Source of the DNA: Chrysomallon squamiferum
Lineage: Eukaryota > Mollusca > Gastropoda > Neomphalida > Peltospiridae
Direction of reading: 5' to 3'
NCBI GenBank assembly: GCA_012295275.1
Contig: CM022672.1
Location: forward strand, 13,577,995 to 13,641,994
Length of the DNA stretch: 64,000 nt
Made by a program: the position numbers and the translations under genes. Below are positions 9,706 to 23,589 of the stretch, piece after piece; position 1 is the stretch's first letter; every line of letters starts with the position of its first letter. Below the pieces are notes generated by a model that was not told the DNA's origin, searched no databases, and saw only the letters and a list, made by a program, of their open reading frames with translations.

Positions 9706-11506
9706 TAATTAATTTCCAGTTGATCTCATTTTTGATGTTTTCTTTCTTATAAAATAGATTCATCCTCAGGGTTAGTTTTGTTTAGTAATGAATATATAAA
9801 GTTTTTATTGTATTCTGTTTATCTTTTTTTAATATTACTCTTTTTTTTTTCCCTTCTTCTGTTTTTTGGTATTTGTATTTCTATTTGTACATAAAATAAT
9901 TATAAAAAAAATATTTTAAAATATTATTATTATTACTTTAATTTTTTTTTAATAGTTTTCCACTACCCGGTATTTGTACTTACAATAATTGTAAAAAGAG
10001 TATTTTTAAATGTAGCTTTGAATTTTTATCTTCTTGTATTTTTTACTTCTGTAATGCTATAGACTCAGCAGGAGAAGCTAATTCTCATATTAAAAAGTAT
10101 ATGTAAATTTCAGAAAACTTAATTTATATATATATACATACACATGATTTTTTTAATCAGTAATTCACAAAAATAAGACTAATTTTTTATGTTCTCAGTT
10201 TGTACTAATGATCCAGACAAATGTAAAAAAAAAAAAAAAAAAAAAGGAAGAAAAAAATTATTTTCTTTATCACAAAAATCTTTCTATAAAAGCAAGGCAA
10301 TTCCAAATAGCACATTTGGAAAGGTTTGTTATAAGATGATTTAAGGTGTAAATAACCACTTGACTCTTAGCTGATGGTTGTTGATATAATCTGTGTAATT
10401 TATATAGCTAAACTGTAGAAGTTAACATTGTTAAAAAAAAACATTTTAAAATGTGAAATCCTTTTTCCTTTTATTGTATCTCTTTTTAAATAATTTTATT
10501 ATAATAAATGCATGTTTATATATATATGTATTTTATAATCTTTTCTTTTGCATAATGCAATCCTTTTTTCTTTCTTTTATTTTTAATAAAAATTGGACTG
10601 TCCCACCATATCTCAAAAGAGCTGTAAATATTTTTTATTTAAATTATATTTTCTTTGTTTAAATCATTTTCTTTTTAAAAAAATTAATATTATTATTTTA
10701 GGATTTAGTTGACTTAAATTTATACTATAGAGTAGAAATTAATTTAGAATTTTTCAATTTGTTTTGACAATTATTCAAACTTTATTTGAAAAAAGAAGAA
10801 AGAAGATTAACAATACCAAAAGTTGGAATCCTTTCAAACTTTTGATTATAATGAATATTTTAATATTATTAAAAAAATAATTTCTGTGTCATTTAAATTT
10901 ATTTTTGTTTTAGATTTATTGTTTTAAAGTAAACCTGAATGTTCGAGCTGTATTGATATAATTATTTTATCAAGATTGTTTGAAGGAAAAAGAAAAATAT
11001 TTATGCCTTCAGCAAGTTAAATTTAATTTTTTTATTTTTTTTTTTAAATTATGTATATTATGCTTGAATAAAGTTTAACAATCATTTTAATAGTTTAGAA
11101 TATTTAATTATTTTTATTATTAAAATGTAATAGTTTATCTATTTCTTTAACAAATATTTTAAAAAATTTAAATATATAAATTACTGTGATGTATAATTTG
11201 ATATCACTTAAAATTATATATGTATGTTCTTAAATAGGTTAACTGCCATCTAATACTTTAATGTGTCTATTTAAATATTTTAACAAGTATTTCTGACTTT
11301 TTCTATTGTAATGTAAATTCCTGTTGTTTAAAAATTATGTACATGCACTTTTTGAAAATATTTAACATATTTTGAATGTTTCATTTTATTAAATCCAGAT
11401 GCAGCATAATGTAAGAATATAGGTTAATTCAATAATTTATGTATATTGTTTCAAGGTTAACTTTTTAACATATAATTTAATTATTCTTAGAAAATGTTAA
11501 CATCAT

Positions 11507-11512
11507 AATAAA
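11507..11512 (+). promoter_or_regulatory. candidate poly(A) signal of the beta gene
   Basis: AATAAA followed by GATTTGTGTATATTG, a GT-rich downstream stretch. An earlier AATAAA at 11067-11072 is an alternative. In such AT-rich DNA the hexamer also occurs by chance. Confidence 0.3.
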
Positions 11513-11530
11513 GATTTGTGTATATTGCTA

Positions 11531-12426
11531 GCAAAAAAAAAAAGAAGTAATTTAACAAATACTTTAATATTTTAAGCTTTATTAATGTTAACATTGAAAA
11601 AGTTAGCATTGTAAATTAATTCTAATTTAATATTTAGTCATTGTTAAAATTAATATACACTGTTCAAAGAGTTTAATTTTTAAAATAACAATTAGAAAAT
11701 TTGATTGAGTCATGTCTATTTTGCAGAGTTTATTTTAACACGGCTTAAAAACATTGACATGCAGAAAATATAACAATTGTTTTGGATAGTTTATTTCCTG
11801 GTCAAATACTCTCAATTTCATGAATTAATGTTAAATAAATTTACTTTTTTCTCATGTTTTATGTTGTTCTTGAAAAATGTTAATAATAAATTAATGAATA
11901 TTTTAATATTAAAAAATATTAGGTGTCAAACGTATTGAGAGGATTTTTTTTTTTTTTTTAATTTTATTATTATTATATTTTTTGCATTCACTTGCACAGA
12001 AAAGTATATTACCAAGTCTTTTGAACATTGAGATAAATCGTAGGAGCTTGGAGAACAAATGGATTTTTAAAATGTTTTAATAACTCTAATCACTGAAGCA
12101 GTGTTTTCCTCTTCTGCATAATTTCATTAATGATCTGTTACACTAAATGTTTGAGAACAGAGAATCTGCATCACAATCTGAATCTTTAATTCATCCACTC
12201 AGACAAATTTTTATGTCTCACATCATGATATATTGTATTTTGAGAAAGAAAATTGAAATTGAAATGTTCTTTCTTTTCTTTTCTTAAAGTAGATATGAAT
12301 TCATTATTCATATTTAATAGAGATCTGAAACTTTTATTCCCTTTCAAACATTTAAATATTCATTTCAGAACATTTAAAAAATAAATAAATCAACAAAGTC
12401 AAAATGTTTTGTAAAACAAAAAAAAA
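11531..12426. other. intergenic, AT-rich
   Basis: No open frame of note and no recognisable element. Homopolymer T at 11944-11959. Confidence 0.5.
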
Positions 12427-12432
12427 TTTATT
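12427..12432 (-). promoter_or_regulatory. candidate poly(A) signal of the gamma gene
   Basis: TTTATT on the + strand is AATAAA on the - strand, followed on that strand by a T-rich then GT-containing stretch. If used, the gamma 3' UTR would be about 6 kb. Many closer hexamers exist, so this is only one candidate. Confidence 0.25.
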
Positions 12433-15400
12433 CATATTTTTACAAAATAGTGAAAAGTATAAAGTGCTGATAACATCTGGTTTGGTTTTGGGTTTTTTAA
12501 TTAAAAAGAGGGTAAAAAGATAAAAAAAAATGATAATTAAAAAAAAAAAATGAACAAAGATATTAATTACTTGTTCAAGTAAGACAATATAAAAGTCATT
12601 TTAAAAACTAAAATGTTCCATCCAACTACACTTTTTCAATACAGTAATAAAAAACTTTAAAAAAAATTTAATTCTCTGTGGAAAAAAATTAACTCATTAT
12701 TGTAAACAATTAAAAACAAAAATAAATAAAATTTTATGATATTTAAATTTATTATTAATAATCAATAAGATAATTACATTTTTTATTATTATTTTTTAAT
12801 ACATTTTTTTTTTTAATATTATAAACATATACATGCAAATTTACAAAGCTAACTATGAATATATAGTTACAAATTCTAACTATATCATTACATTTTGTGT
12901 TTTGATATGAATACACAAAAGATATGATTACAACAACAAACAATGCAACCTGTACACATCACAAACTTTCATGATAAACTTCAGCAAAAATATTTTCTGT
13001 TATTTAATATCCTACAGCAATAATGCCAACAGATTAAGAAAAAAAAAATATAGATATACAGTGATGTTATGGGAAAATGAATTTTTGAAAACAATAATAA
13101 AAATGTGTACAATCGTATAAAAGAGTTTGCAAAAACAAACATATTTGTATAAATGAGCAAAATATTTGGAAGCAGATTTTTATTTTTTAAATTTTTTTTT
13201 TCATTAATATTTTATATAAAGATATAAATTTAATACAAATATAATTTAAAAAAAAAAAAATTAAAATTAAAAAAAGTGAAATAATTCTTCATTACTTTAT
13301 AGTTAAAATAAAACTGTCTTTTTATAAAATACAAATTCTAATAATAATAATTTGAGAAAAGGAATAAAATTTAAAAATAAGTGTTTTTTATCTGTAAATT
13401 TTTTCAAACCTGGTATATAATCAACAAAATTACATAATAATAATTTTGTATCCGAATTCTTTGCAATATTTCTAAGTAACAGGATAAAAAGATTTATGAA
13501 ATATGGATTTATTATTTACATGGTAAAAATGAACTTAAAAAGACATCTACACGATTAACATTGACTAACAAAAACTATGACATACGAGTGACTAAGATTT
13601 TACCAAGTTATTACTCAACTTAGCAAATATTAATCATATTTTTCTGCGATATACCAGTAATATGAGAATATTAATGTATTAATTGAGCATGGTGATTAAG
13701 CTATTTCAGTTAATACACAAATAACATACATTTTGATATATGATATAAATATGTTCATGCTTAAATAGAATACTACAAAGACATTTTTCTTTTTTAAAAG
13801 AGAATAGAATAATTAAATATATATACTGATAAACAGAGTGAGTTAAAGAAACAACAGGCAAGATTTTCTTTTTTAGAATTTTATATTACTATTGTAAATA
13901 TTATAATTTTTAGTTTTTATCTTCATTATCATTTCAGATTAGTGGAAAATTTAATTTTTGGTTTAAATTATGAAATATACATTTTAAAACAAGGTTTTCA
14001 TCCGAACTCATATTGGCAGTTTAGAATATATAATTTGTAAATTTAAATGAATAGATAAATAAAAAAATAAAATAAATACAATTAAATTTTAAAAAATAAC
14101 AACATTACATTTATTATATTTAAAACTGTTTATTTTTTTTATTTATCATTTCTTTTATTATTATTTTTTTTCCCCTAGGATTTCAAAATTTTAAAATCAT
14201 CCCAATATATAATGTTATCCCTGAGCAGAAATATATAAATATATTGTGCTCTGAATACTGAGTAACAGTCTACTTAAACACTACTACTATTTTCTATACA
14301 ACAAACCAGATCTCGGTTTGGATAATAAATTACTTTGAAAAAGAAAAAACATGTTAATTAGTTAGCTTACAGTCTGTACAAAGTTTGTTGTTTTGGGCTT
14401 TTTTTTTTTCTTTCTTTTTTTTTTTTTTTTACTAAAACTACATTTGAATTGGCACAGAAAAAAAGCAAAATAGAAATCAGCATACATACATTTATTTAAA
14501 AATTATCTATGATACAAAGAGTGTTCAACCAATTAACTTTTCACCAGTATGTTTGGCTTGGTTTTTATTTATATATTTTCTATTTTTTAAATTCCTTTAA
14601 TTAGAGACTGTATTTGTAGCTTATTGTGGGGGTGTCTTTTGTAAAGATAATGTTAACTATATTCATTAACAAAAATTACTAATCTCATTATTATTATTTT
14701 TTTTTTATTGTTATTATTAATATTATTATTACTATTAAATTTCTTTTATAACAATGCTTTTGTTAACATTTACAAAAATTACAGATTAAAATTTAGTGAC
14801 AGATTTTATTAATGAAGAATTTTTATTGCACATAAATTAATTTTCACAGAATCGAATAAAACCATCCGTAATGTGACAAAGTCTCAAGAAAGAGAGAGAG
14901 AGAGAGAGAGAGAGAATTTTTCGAGAAAATAAAAACCAGCCAAAATGACGATAGTCAGTTTTACCCATTCACAAGTGACAATCTGACACAGTGATGACTG
15001 AAAATTGGTTGACACCCAGATTAAAATACGAAAGAAATACAAAATTATGTGAATAAAGTAATAATAACACAACATCAATAAACATATATAGCACCATACA
15101 AAAAGAGAGTGTGAAACAAGAATATATAATGCTTGTGTACACAATGCCATATAAATACAAACTAAACATTTTCAAAACAAATGAGTATGTTTATTTTTTT
15201 TTCATTTATTTTTATTAAAAAAAGGCAATATTTTAGGAAATACGATTGTGAAATGCATACATAAACAATTAAAGAGGTATTTTCTAGTAGTTCAGTTTAT
15301 AAACAGCATGACCTGCTTTCACAGCTGAGAAAGAAAGAAAACAATTAAAAAAAAAAAAAAAAAAAAGTCCATCTCTGGTGATGTAAAGTGTCAAAATCAC

Positions 15401-18400
15401 CTTACTTAAGCCATCATGAATATTTATATTTTGCGAACGAGTTATGAATATTCATTATCTGTGTCGTCATGAATATTCACGTAAGTAGTGAGGTTTGTAT
15501 ATTCATTATCTTTGCCTTTGTGAATATTCATATTATCTCTGAACTTTCGTCTATCTGTCATGAATATTCACATTTTCGCTGATGTGAAAACACAATTAGT
15601 CTGGTGTATTTATTTCACATGTATTATTTTAGTGTTGTCTGTTTTTACAAGTTTGCTTACAACAATCGTAATAAATGCCATTTTGTCAGACGTAAGGAAT
15701 GCAGCTGGCAAAACAAAAACAAAAACAAAAATTTAAAAAAACACATTGACAAAAATTATTCATATTATTTAGTCTGGACTCAAAATTATTCATTATCTAA
15801 AAATACTGAATACAAACTTGAACACCAATTTCTTATTTCATCGGCTTTTTTTTTGTATTACTGACATAATGTTCAAAAAATTTTCAAAAAATAATAAATA
15901 TGTAAATAAAATAAATAAAATTATAACTTTTCGTTTGAAATACAGTGTACCTCACTGAAAAGAACATCAGCTTTTGTTTGTATCATGAAATTTTTTTTTT
16001 TTTTTCTAAAACAAATTCTGGATTAATCAACCATCATATTTTTATTATTCACACATACACAAAGATACACGCAACAATAAAAAAAAATAATATTAAAAAT
16101 AAAAAATATCAAATCTAATCCTTCCACTTAATATTAAATGGAATTTAATGGAATTTAAACATTAATTCTAAATGCTTTGACTTTACAGTTAATGATTTAA
16201 AATATTTTTTAAAATTAATTTATTCTGTTAACATAATAAAACTGAAGTTAACTCTAAAAACAAAACAAAAACACATGAAGAAAAATAAAAGTCAAAAGCT
16301 ATCCATTGACTTATCTTAACTAAAAACAAACTCAAACTTCAGTCCTTTGTTTTGTCATTTCTTCAGCAGTGTTTACAATTTAGAACCAGACATTTGGCTG
16401 ACATACTCATCAGGTACAGGCATCTATGGATAGTTATCTGCAGGGACAACAAGATAATCATCTTCAAGTACAATTAATTAATTATCTGCAGGTACAACAA
16501 GGTAATCATCAGCAGGTACTGAGGTACAGGTGTGAGGTCTTTTTTTTTTCTTCTCTATTTCTACAACTAAATGTCTATGAATGAAAATGCACTAAAAACT
16601 GTTTTATTCATTACTTTGGCACGTTGATGTTCTGAGGTAAATTAGAGGCAGATAGGCATTCAATACAGGTTTTTATTCACATGCGTGTATTAATAAACTG
16701 TAATATGCTATGGATTTTTTAAATTTTGTTATCTAGCAGCATTTGGAGTAAATAAAAGGGGTAAATATTGCATACTGTTGTTTTTGAAAGTTAATTAAAA
16801 ATATAATTTGGATTATTTTTAGTTTTAGTTTTTAAATAATCCTTAAAGATGTAAATACATATATATATATATATTTTCCAGACACGTATTTAATTTAATG
16901 TAATCATTTGAAACTAACCTGGTATCTGGAAAATGATCAGTTACAACAGAGAATAATAAATATAAAAGAAAATGAATTTTGTAAAATTTGATCTATTGAT
17001 AGTGAATAAAAACACAAAGGAATAAAATATTATGCATTTTGTAAGTTTTGAAACATAGAAAGACAGTCAACAAAGTCAGATCTATGCTATACAGGTATAT
17101 TATACAAAACTAAAAACAGAGTGAAAAAAACTTTTCGTGTTAATAATTAAACATGTTTTGATATTTTGTGCTTTTAAGGTTAAGATTTTTTAAATTTTTA
17201 ATTCAGTTACCACAATATTGCAACTGTGACTATATAAGTCAAGATCCATTTAAAAAAAATTCTTAATTTGTAACTTGATTTGAAAATATTAAATTCTTAT
17301 TGCTGATAATGAAAAAGTGATATAAATAAATATAAATTCATTACTTTTTTTTTAAATAAAATTTTATAAAACTGTTTAAAAATGAGTAACACAATAAAGA
17401 AATATATATAAATAAAAAACAAATCTTTAAAACTGATTTACCAAGTTTAAGTAAAAGAATATTTTCATGATTTTGAAAAATATCCTACTTGTCCAAGACA
17501 AGCTAGAGAAAACACAAATTCTGGTTTCAGCCATTTTACAAGCAATACTACATTTTCTTACTGAACATTACATTTACAAAATGTGGAATATATAATATTA
17601 ATTATTACAAAATTCTCAGATTATTAAAACTTTTCCCATTGTCTCTGATCAAATAATAATCTTGTGATAATTTAATTTACAATTATTTTCCTCCATGACT
17701 TTTGGTTAAGATTTCTGAAGAAAAACTACTTTCAAAGAAATACTGTCATTTTTCCTTTTCATAAACATATCATAAACAAGGGGGACTATTGTATTTTCAT
17801 TATCAATGTTATAAAAAAAAAAAAAAAAAAAAAAAAAAGAATAAAAGAAATCTTATTTTATGCCAGTAGAAGTGAGGTAAAATGGCTTCCTGTCATGATA
17901 ATGTCACATAATGTAAGTCAGATTCCTTTTTCACTATTTTTATTTTTCTTATTTCATGCTATTTTATCTTTTCAGAACTGTAGGATAATCTGCATGTTCC
18001 ATACCTGAACAGTCTATCATATGCTTAAAACTCAAATAACTGACATTTAAGTTAAAACCCCAACACTCTCCAGTATTTCAAACCACAAAGATCTAATCAA
18101 ATAACCAATATTTAACATCAAAATCTGAACAGTTTACATCACATTCAAAATTCTGAAAGTCTCATTACGTTTTACAATCAAAAACACAAATATTTTGTAT
18201 GTTCCAAAACTTGAACAATCTACAAAAGTTTCCAAATCTTGAATAATCTACAAAACATAGATCATTTATATTTCAATCTCTACTCACTCAGTTCTCTCTT
18301 TCCAATCTTTTTTTTTTTTTTTTAAAAAGAACAAAAAAAAAAAAAAAAACCCTCCCAGCTTTTTAATATATATATAAAAAAAAAAATTACCCCCAAAAAA

Positions 18401-18427
18401 CTGAACACAATTATGCTGGTTCAACAA
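12433..18427 (-). other. 3' flank and possible long 3' UTR of the gamma gene
   Basis: 6 kb without credible coding sequence, AT-rich, many A-runs. It contains a GA microsatellite at 14889-14914, the palindrome cluster at 15405-15590, a two-copy repeat at 16425-16520 (TTATCTGCAGG-ACAACAA), poly-A runs at 17812-17838 and 18334-18349, and at 17990-18270 a degenerate repeat with phrases like TTCCAAAACTTGAACAATC. Confidence 0.5.
15405..15590. repeat. cluster of ATGAATATTCAT palindromes
   Basis: About seven copies of TGAATATTCA or close variants (ATGAATATTTAT, ATGAATATTCAT, GTGAATATTCAT, TTGTATATTCATT) spaced about 25-50 bp apart, embedded in a loosely repeated unit with TATCT(G/T)TG and GTCATGAATATTCAC. 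Confidence 0.8.
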
Positions 18428-18681
18428 CTAAGGCTCTATTTCTATATTCTTAAAGCAGTTATCGGGTAAAGAGTTTTTAATGTCCTCTATATTGTCCACG
18501 TCTGCCTGTAACTGAGAATAGTCTTCTGTGTACCGGGCTGCCAGCTTCTTCACCAGCTCATTGGCCTTTGTGATCTTGTTGAACTGTTTGTCGATCTCCG
18601 CATCTTTCAACTCTTTCTCCACGTTGTCCAAGTCTCTCTCCAGCTGGTCGAGCTGGGAGGGGTCAGCCATTTCCACAGTCC
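18428..18681 (-). CDS. LAMC1: laminin gamma window exon 26 (terminal)
   Basis: Acceptor TTTGCAG on the - strand next to 18681; TAG stop at 18430-18428. It encodes [17 protein letters not shown] ... [21 protein letters not shown]. The Cys codon (18457-18455) is the interchain-disulfide Cys (vertebrate SLPSGCFNTP). The tail after this Cys is eight residues, against nine in human gamma1. Confidence 0.97.
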
Positions 18682-21600
18682 CTGCAAATTCAGATACATC
18701 CATAGTTACACTGTTTGTTCACTGAGAATGCCTAAGTCCAGAAGGATAATCACAAATTTACTCTATGTTAAAACTTAAAACATACGGGTAACCACCAATT
18801 TACAACCAACTATTATACATAATGTCTTAAACCAGAAGGGTAACTATTAATTTACTTCCCACTACTATACTATAGACCAAAATGGTAAGCACCAGTTTAC
18901 AACCCATTGTTATATGTAATGCCTTAGACCAAAACAATGACTACCATTTTACAAACCACTACTACAGAACTTAGAATGGCTAATCATGTATCAATACCTA
19001 TTAAATAAAAAAAACAAAATACTTACCTAGCAACCTCAAGATATTTTTAACAGTGTCAAGAGCATTTTCAACTTTCTTTGAAGCATCTTCAGCAACAAAC
19101 TTAGCTTCATTTGCTTTATCCAGAGCCTGAAACAAAACAATTATTTAATTTTAAAAACAAAATGGAAAAAAAAAAAAAAAAAGCATAATGAAAGAATAAA
19201 GGAATCTTTATTTTTAAGCGTAATGGTTTTTAACATATTAAAATTTAATACATCAAAACATTTTGTTTTTGCTTAATGGATATGATTTCACAGCAAAGAA
19301 TATTCTTTTATAAGCACCTTCCCATAGACAGGAGAGTATTTATCATAACTAACAAATCAAATGTGGTTGGAACTGGAAATAACACAATGAGCTTACCCCC
19401 CCAAAAAGCTTAAAAGTCTTTGATCAATATCAGTACCACTCCTTGTTATATGCAAAACAAGTTAAACAGAAGAATTAAACGACATCCACAAACCTCCTTG
19501 GCAAGTCTCTCATCATCTGTCCCTCTAGAATAATAATCGTCCATTCTCTTCTTTGCTTCGTCCACATCACTGGACAGCTGGTCAGTTTCGTCCTTCAAGT
19601 CTGTGGCCTTTTCCTTCAGACGTTTTGCTTCTCCTCGAATGGTACTGGCTTCCTGTTACCAAAAACAACATCAGTATTAAAGTATGGTGGCTTCTTGTAC
19701 AAAGAATTAAATGAAGCAGTATCAGTGCTCATTCACAGAAATTGAAATTATAGTCTGTAGTATGTTATTTGATACAGGTTAGTAGTAATTGCTGCCGATT
19801 AAGTAAACTGGGATTGTCCACACTAACTGACTGGGGTCAGTATCCACTGCAGGATATTAACTGACCATTTGGATCAAAAACCTCTATTGGATATTAGTAA
19901 CAGACATGGATTAGACACTGTGGATCAATATCCACACTGATCCATTAACTGGTTTGGTTCAATAACCACTCTGACCCATTAACTGGTTTAGTCAGTAACC
20001 ATCGTGGCTCATCAATTGGATCAGTCAGAAACCATCATGGCTCATCAATTGGATCAGTCAGTAACCATCATGGCTCATCAATTGGATCAGTCAGTAACCA
20101 TCATGACTCATCAATTGGATCAGTCAGTAACCATCATGACTCATCAATTGGATCAGTCAGAAACCATCATGACTCATCAATTGGATCAGTCAGTAACCAT
20201 CGTGGCTCATCAATTGGATCAGTCAGTAACCATCATGACCCATCAATTGGATCAGTCAGTAACCATCATGTCCCATCAATTGGTTCAGTCAGTAACCATC
20301 ATGACCCATCAGTTGGTTCAGTCAGTAACCATCGTGGCTCATTAACAATTAAGATTCAATAATCATTATGCCCCAAATATTTGCAACTGGTCATTTATCT
20401 GCTGCAGAACATTAACCAGCGTGGGTCAGTCACTACATTAACCAGCGTGGGTCAGTCACTACATTAACCAGCGTGGGTCAGTCACTACATTAACCAGCGT
20501 GGGTCAGTCACTACATTAACCAGTGTGGTCAGTCACTACATTAAACAGCGTGGGTCAGTCACTACATTAAACAGCGTGGGTCAGTCACTACATTAACCTG
20601 CATGGTCAGTCACTACATTAAAAACAACCACTTACGTCTGACGCCTGCTGTGCAGTGTGCTGGGCCTGTTTGGCGAGTCGCAAGGCCTCGTTGGCATCCG
20701 AGCTGGCCCCACTGAGCGCCCCCCTGGCCTCGTCTGTCGTCTGTTCAGCCTGCTCTATAGTGTGTTCAATCTCGCCCACTTTCTTCAGCGCGTCGTCAGC
20801 CTTTCCTTTGCTTTCCTGAACAAGTTTGTCAAACTCTGTGGAAGATCAACACACTCAGAAATAGTAACATTATCTTCCAGTTTTGATTCTTAAATGTAAG
20901 AATAACTGCATGTCGAGATGGTTTACAGATATAAAAAATAATCATGTTTTTAAAACAATTTTCTTTTCTTCATATTATAATACTTTTTTTTTATTCACAG
21001 ATATTATTCTGGTGTCAAATAATAATTAGTTTCAATACTTAGAAAGATACTTATATATGAGATGTGTGGCTGGTTTATGTTATTATTTATCATCCTTAAA
21101 ACAATCTCACTTATTTAGAGGATGCAATGCCAAATCAAATATTTATGTAAGTAACGAACCAATAAGTGTTTGCAGTGTGTTGTTGGCTTCTCTCAGAGTT
21201 TTCTCCCCTGTCTCGACAGCATCTCTTGCAGTTGCCCGTGCAGCATCAACTTCAGCAAGGAGTTCATCTGTTGTCTGTAGAAAAGACAATGATTTATTTT
21301 ATTAGCAGACATCATGATATAAATTAGTTATTTCATTATCAAGGGTCACTTACAGTCTAGTATTACCATACAGGTTTACTGTAAACAGATAATTTGTATC
21401 ATTAGTTAATATCATGTAATAAATTAGTTATGTGATCTCCATTACAACAGGATACATCCTGACATGTTCACAAGACAGAATTACAATACAATCTCAGTCG
21501 TCTGTTAAAAGATCATTATCAAATATTTGGTCATAAGTATGACAAGAATAAGGTAAACAATTTAGGGAATAAAAATTAATTTAAAAGTCCTCTCTAAAAA

Positions 21601-23091
21601 TATATATGTATATAGATATTTTCTTTTTTTTTGCAGGGATTTATTTTGTTTTTCTGAGGTAGGTTTATTTTTATTTATTTTTAAATTACTTTAAATATTT
21701 ATTTATTTCATTTTATATTAACTAACTTTTATTATTATTATTATTTTTTTTATTTATTTATTGTTGATTTTATTTTATTTTAAATTTAATTTAATTAATT
21801 TAATTATTTAATATATATATATATATTTTCTTGTTTATTCTATTTTATATATTATTATTACTATTATTTTTTTTCTTGTTTACTTATTTCCCCACTAACC
21901 TGTTGTAACTTGATTCCTCCTTCCAGTTTGTCTTCAGCTAAAGCTTTCTGTTTTTCAACATCTTCAAGAAGATCTTTGTTCTGGTCAACCAGTCTCTCCA
22001 CCTCAGCTTTGATCTGCGAAGCCTGAACAACACCAAAAGCAACAACACTTTATATAGTTTTATATAACAATGCATGAACAACACCAACAACAATAACATT
22101 CAACATTATTTAATGAATAACACAATATTCTCTGTCTCTGGATTAATTATGATTCAGAGGTAATAATCAAAAATGCTAAGAAGCTTTGATTTATTTATTG
22201 ATTTATTGATTGATTTATTTATTTACTTATGTATTTAAGTAATAGTAGTATAGTAGTATAGTAGTATAGTAGTAGTAGTAGTAGCAGTAGCAGTAGTAGT
22301 AGTGGTGTCCAGTGTTACTATGAGTGATACTTCAGAAAAATGAACACTAATAACTACAACAAATGATAAATGACTATTTATTTTCATATCCCTATTTGCT
22401 GATCAGAAATGTGAAGAACACTAAATTAAAATTTTATATGGTATTTTAATAAATCTTTTGTTATGAAACAAATAGGCATTATGGTTAATTAGTATCCAAA
22501 TTAAAAAAAAAATTAACTTAATGAAAAATTATAATTTAAAAAACTGATACTGTAACCCCTAACATAGCATAAACATTGCTTAAAAAATAAATAAATAAAT
22601 AAATAAATAGAAGCTAAAAAAAGTAAAATAATATAAATAAATAATAATAAATAAATAAATAGAAGCTAAAAATAGTAAAATAATATAAATAAATATAAGA
22701 ATATCCTTGAAATTGCATTTGCTTCAAAATTTCTGTTTTTCCGTGAACAATTTCACTGTACCTCTTTTTTGATCTGCCCTGCGTCAGTTATGAGCTGGGG
22801 TACATCTACAGGGGGCAGGTCTTTGATAGCCTCGGAGTAGAGCCCGAGGGCCTGATTGTGAGCATCTTCTGACAGGTCAAGTGCATTCTGGGCGACCAGT
22901 TTAGTCTGAGAAAACAGCCGATCTGCATCACTGTAGCTGAAACATCAGTCAACAATAATCAGATGTATACATATGTATACATACATACATACATACATAC
23001 TTCCATACATACATACACACACACACACACATACATACACCATACATACATCCATACATACACACATACATACACACATACATACATACAT

Positions 23092-23126
<35 letters not shown>

Positions 23127-23143
23127 TACATACATATTGGCAT

Positions 23144-23186
<43 letters not shown>

Positions 23187-23558
23187 TACATACATACATA
23201 TTATCATATATATATATATATATATACAAACACACACACATACATATATGCACACATATGCACGCACACACGCACACACACACACACACACACAAAAAGT
23301 GTTGAAGTAAATGAAGTGTAAATTTCATAATTCTAAAAACAGTAAATTTATACGTACTCTTGTCTCAGTTTCTGGATTTCGTAAGCTGTCTGGTCCGGCA
23401 TGCTGAACACTTCCTGGGCTAAACGAAGTGCTTCTCTCGAAGTGTTCAGAGCATTCCTAGCAAGTATCTCAATCTGCTTGGCATCTTCTGTTTGACTGTC
23501 AAAAACAAAAAATAAAATAAAAAATTAAATTATATATATATTTTTTATTGTTTAACTT

Positions 23559-23589
<31 letters not shown>

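Larger units (their letters stand above)
9105..11530 (+). other. probable 3' UTR / 3' flank of the beta gene
   Basis: No coding sequence. It starts with a degenerate minisatellite (9170-9705) and continues as T-rich, AT-rich DNA. AATAAA hexamers occur at 11067-11072 and 11507-11512 among others. The true end cannot be set from sequence alone. Confidence 0.5.

Noticed and set aside
18528-18725. + strand open frame opposite the gamma terminal exon
   Set aside because: Antisense shadow of a confirmed laminin exon.
20004-20345. Repetitive open frame of 11-residue units (MAHQLDQS type)
   Set aside because: The 33-bp minisatellite unit is a multiple of three without stops. It lies antisense in a gamma intron with no supporting signals.
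22945-23328. Cys/Val- and His/Thr-rich open frames
   Set aside because: Products of CA/CATA microsatellite.
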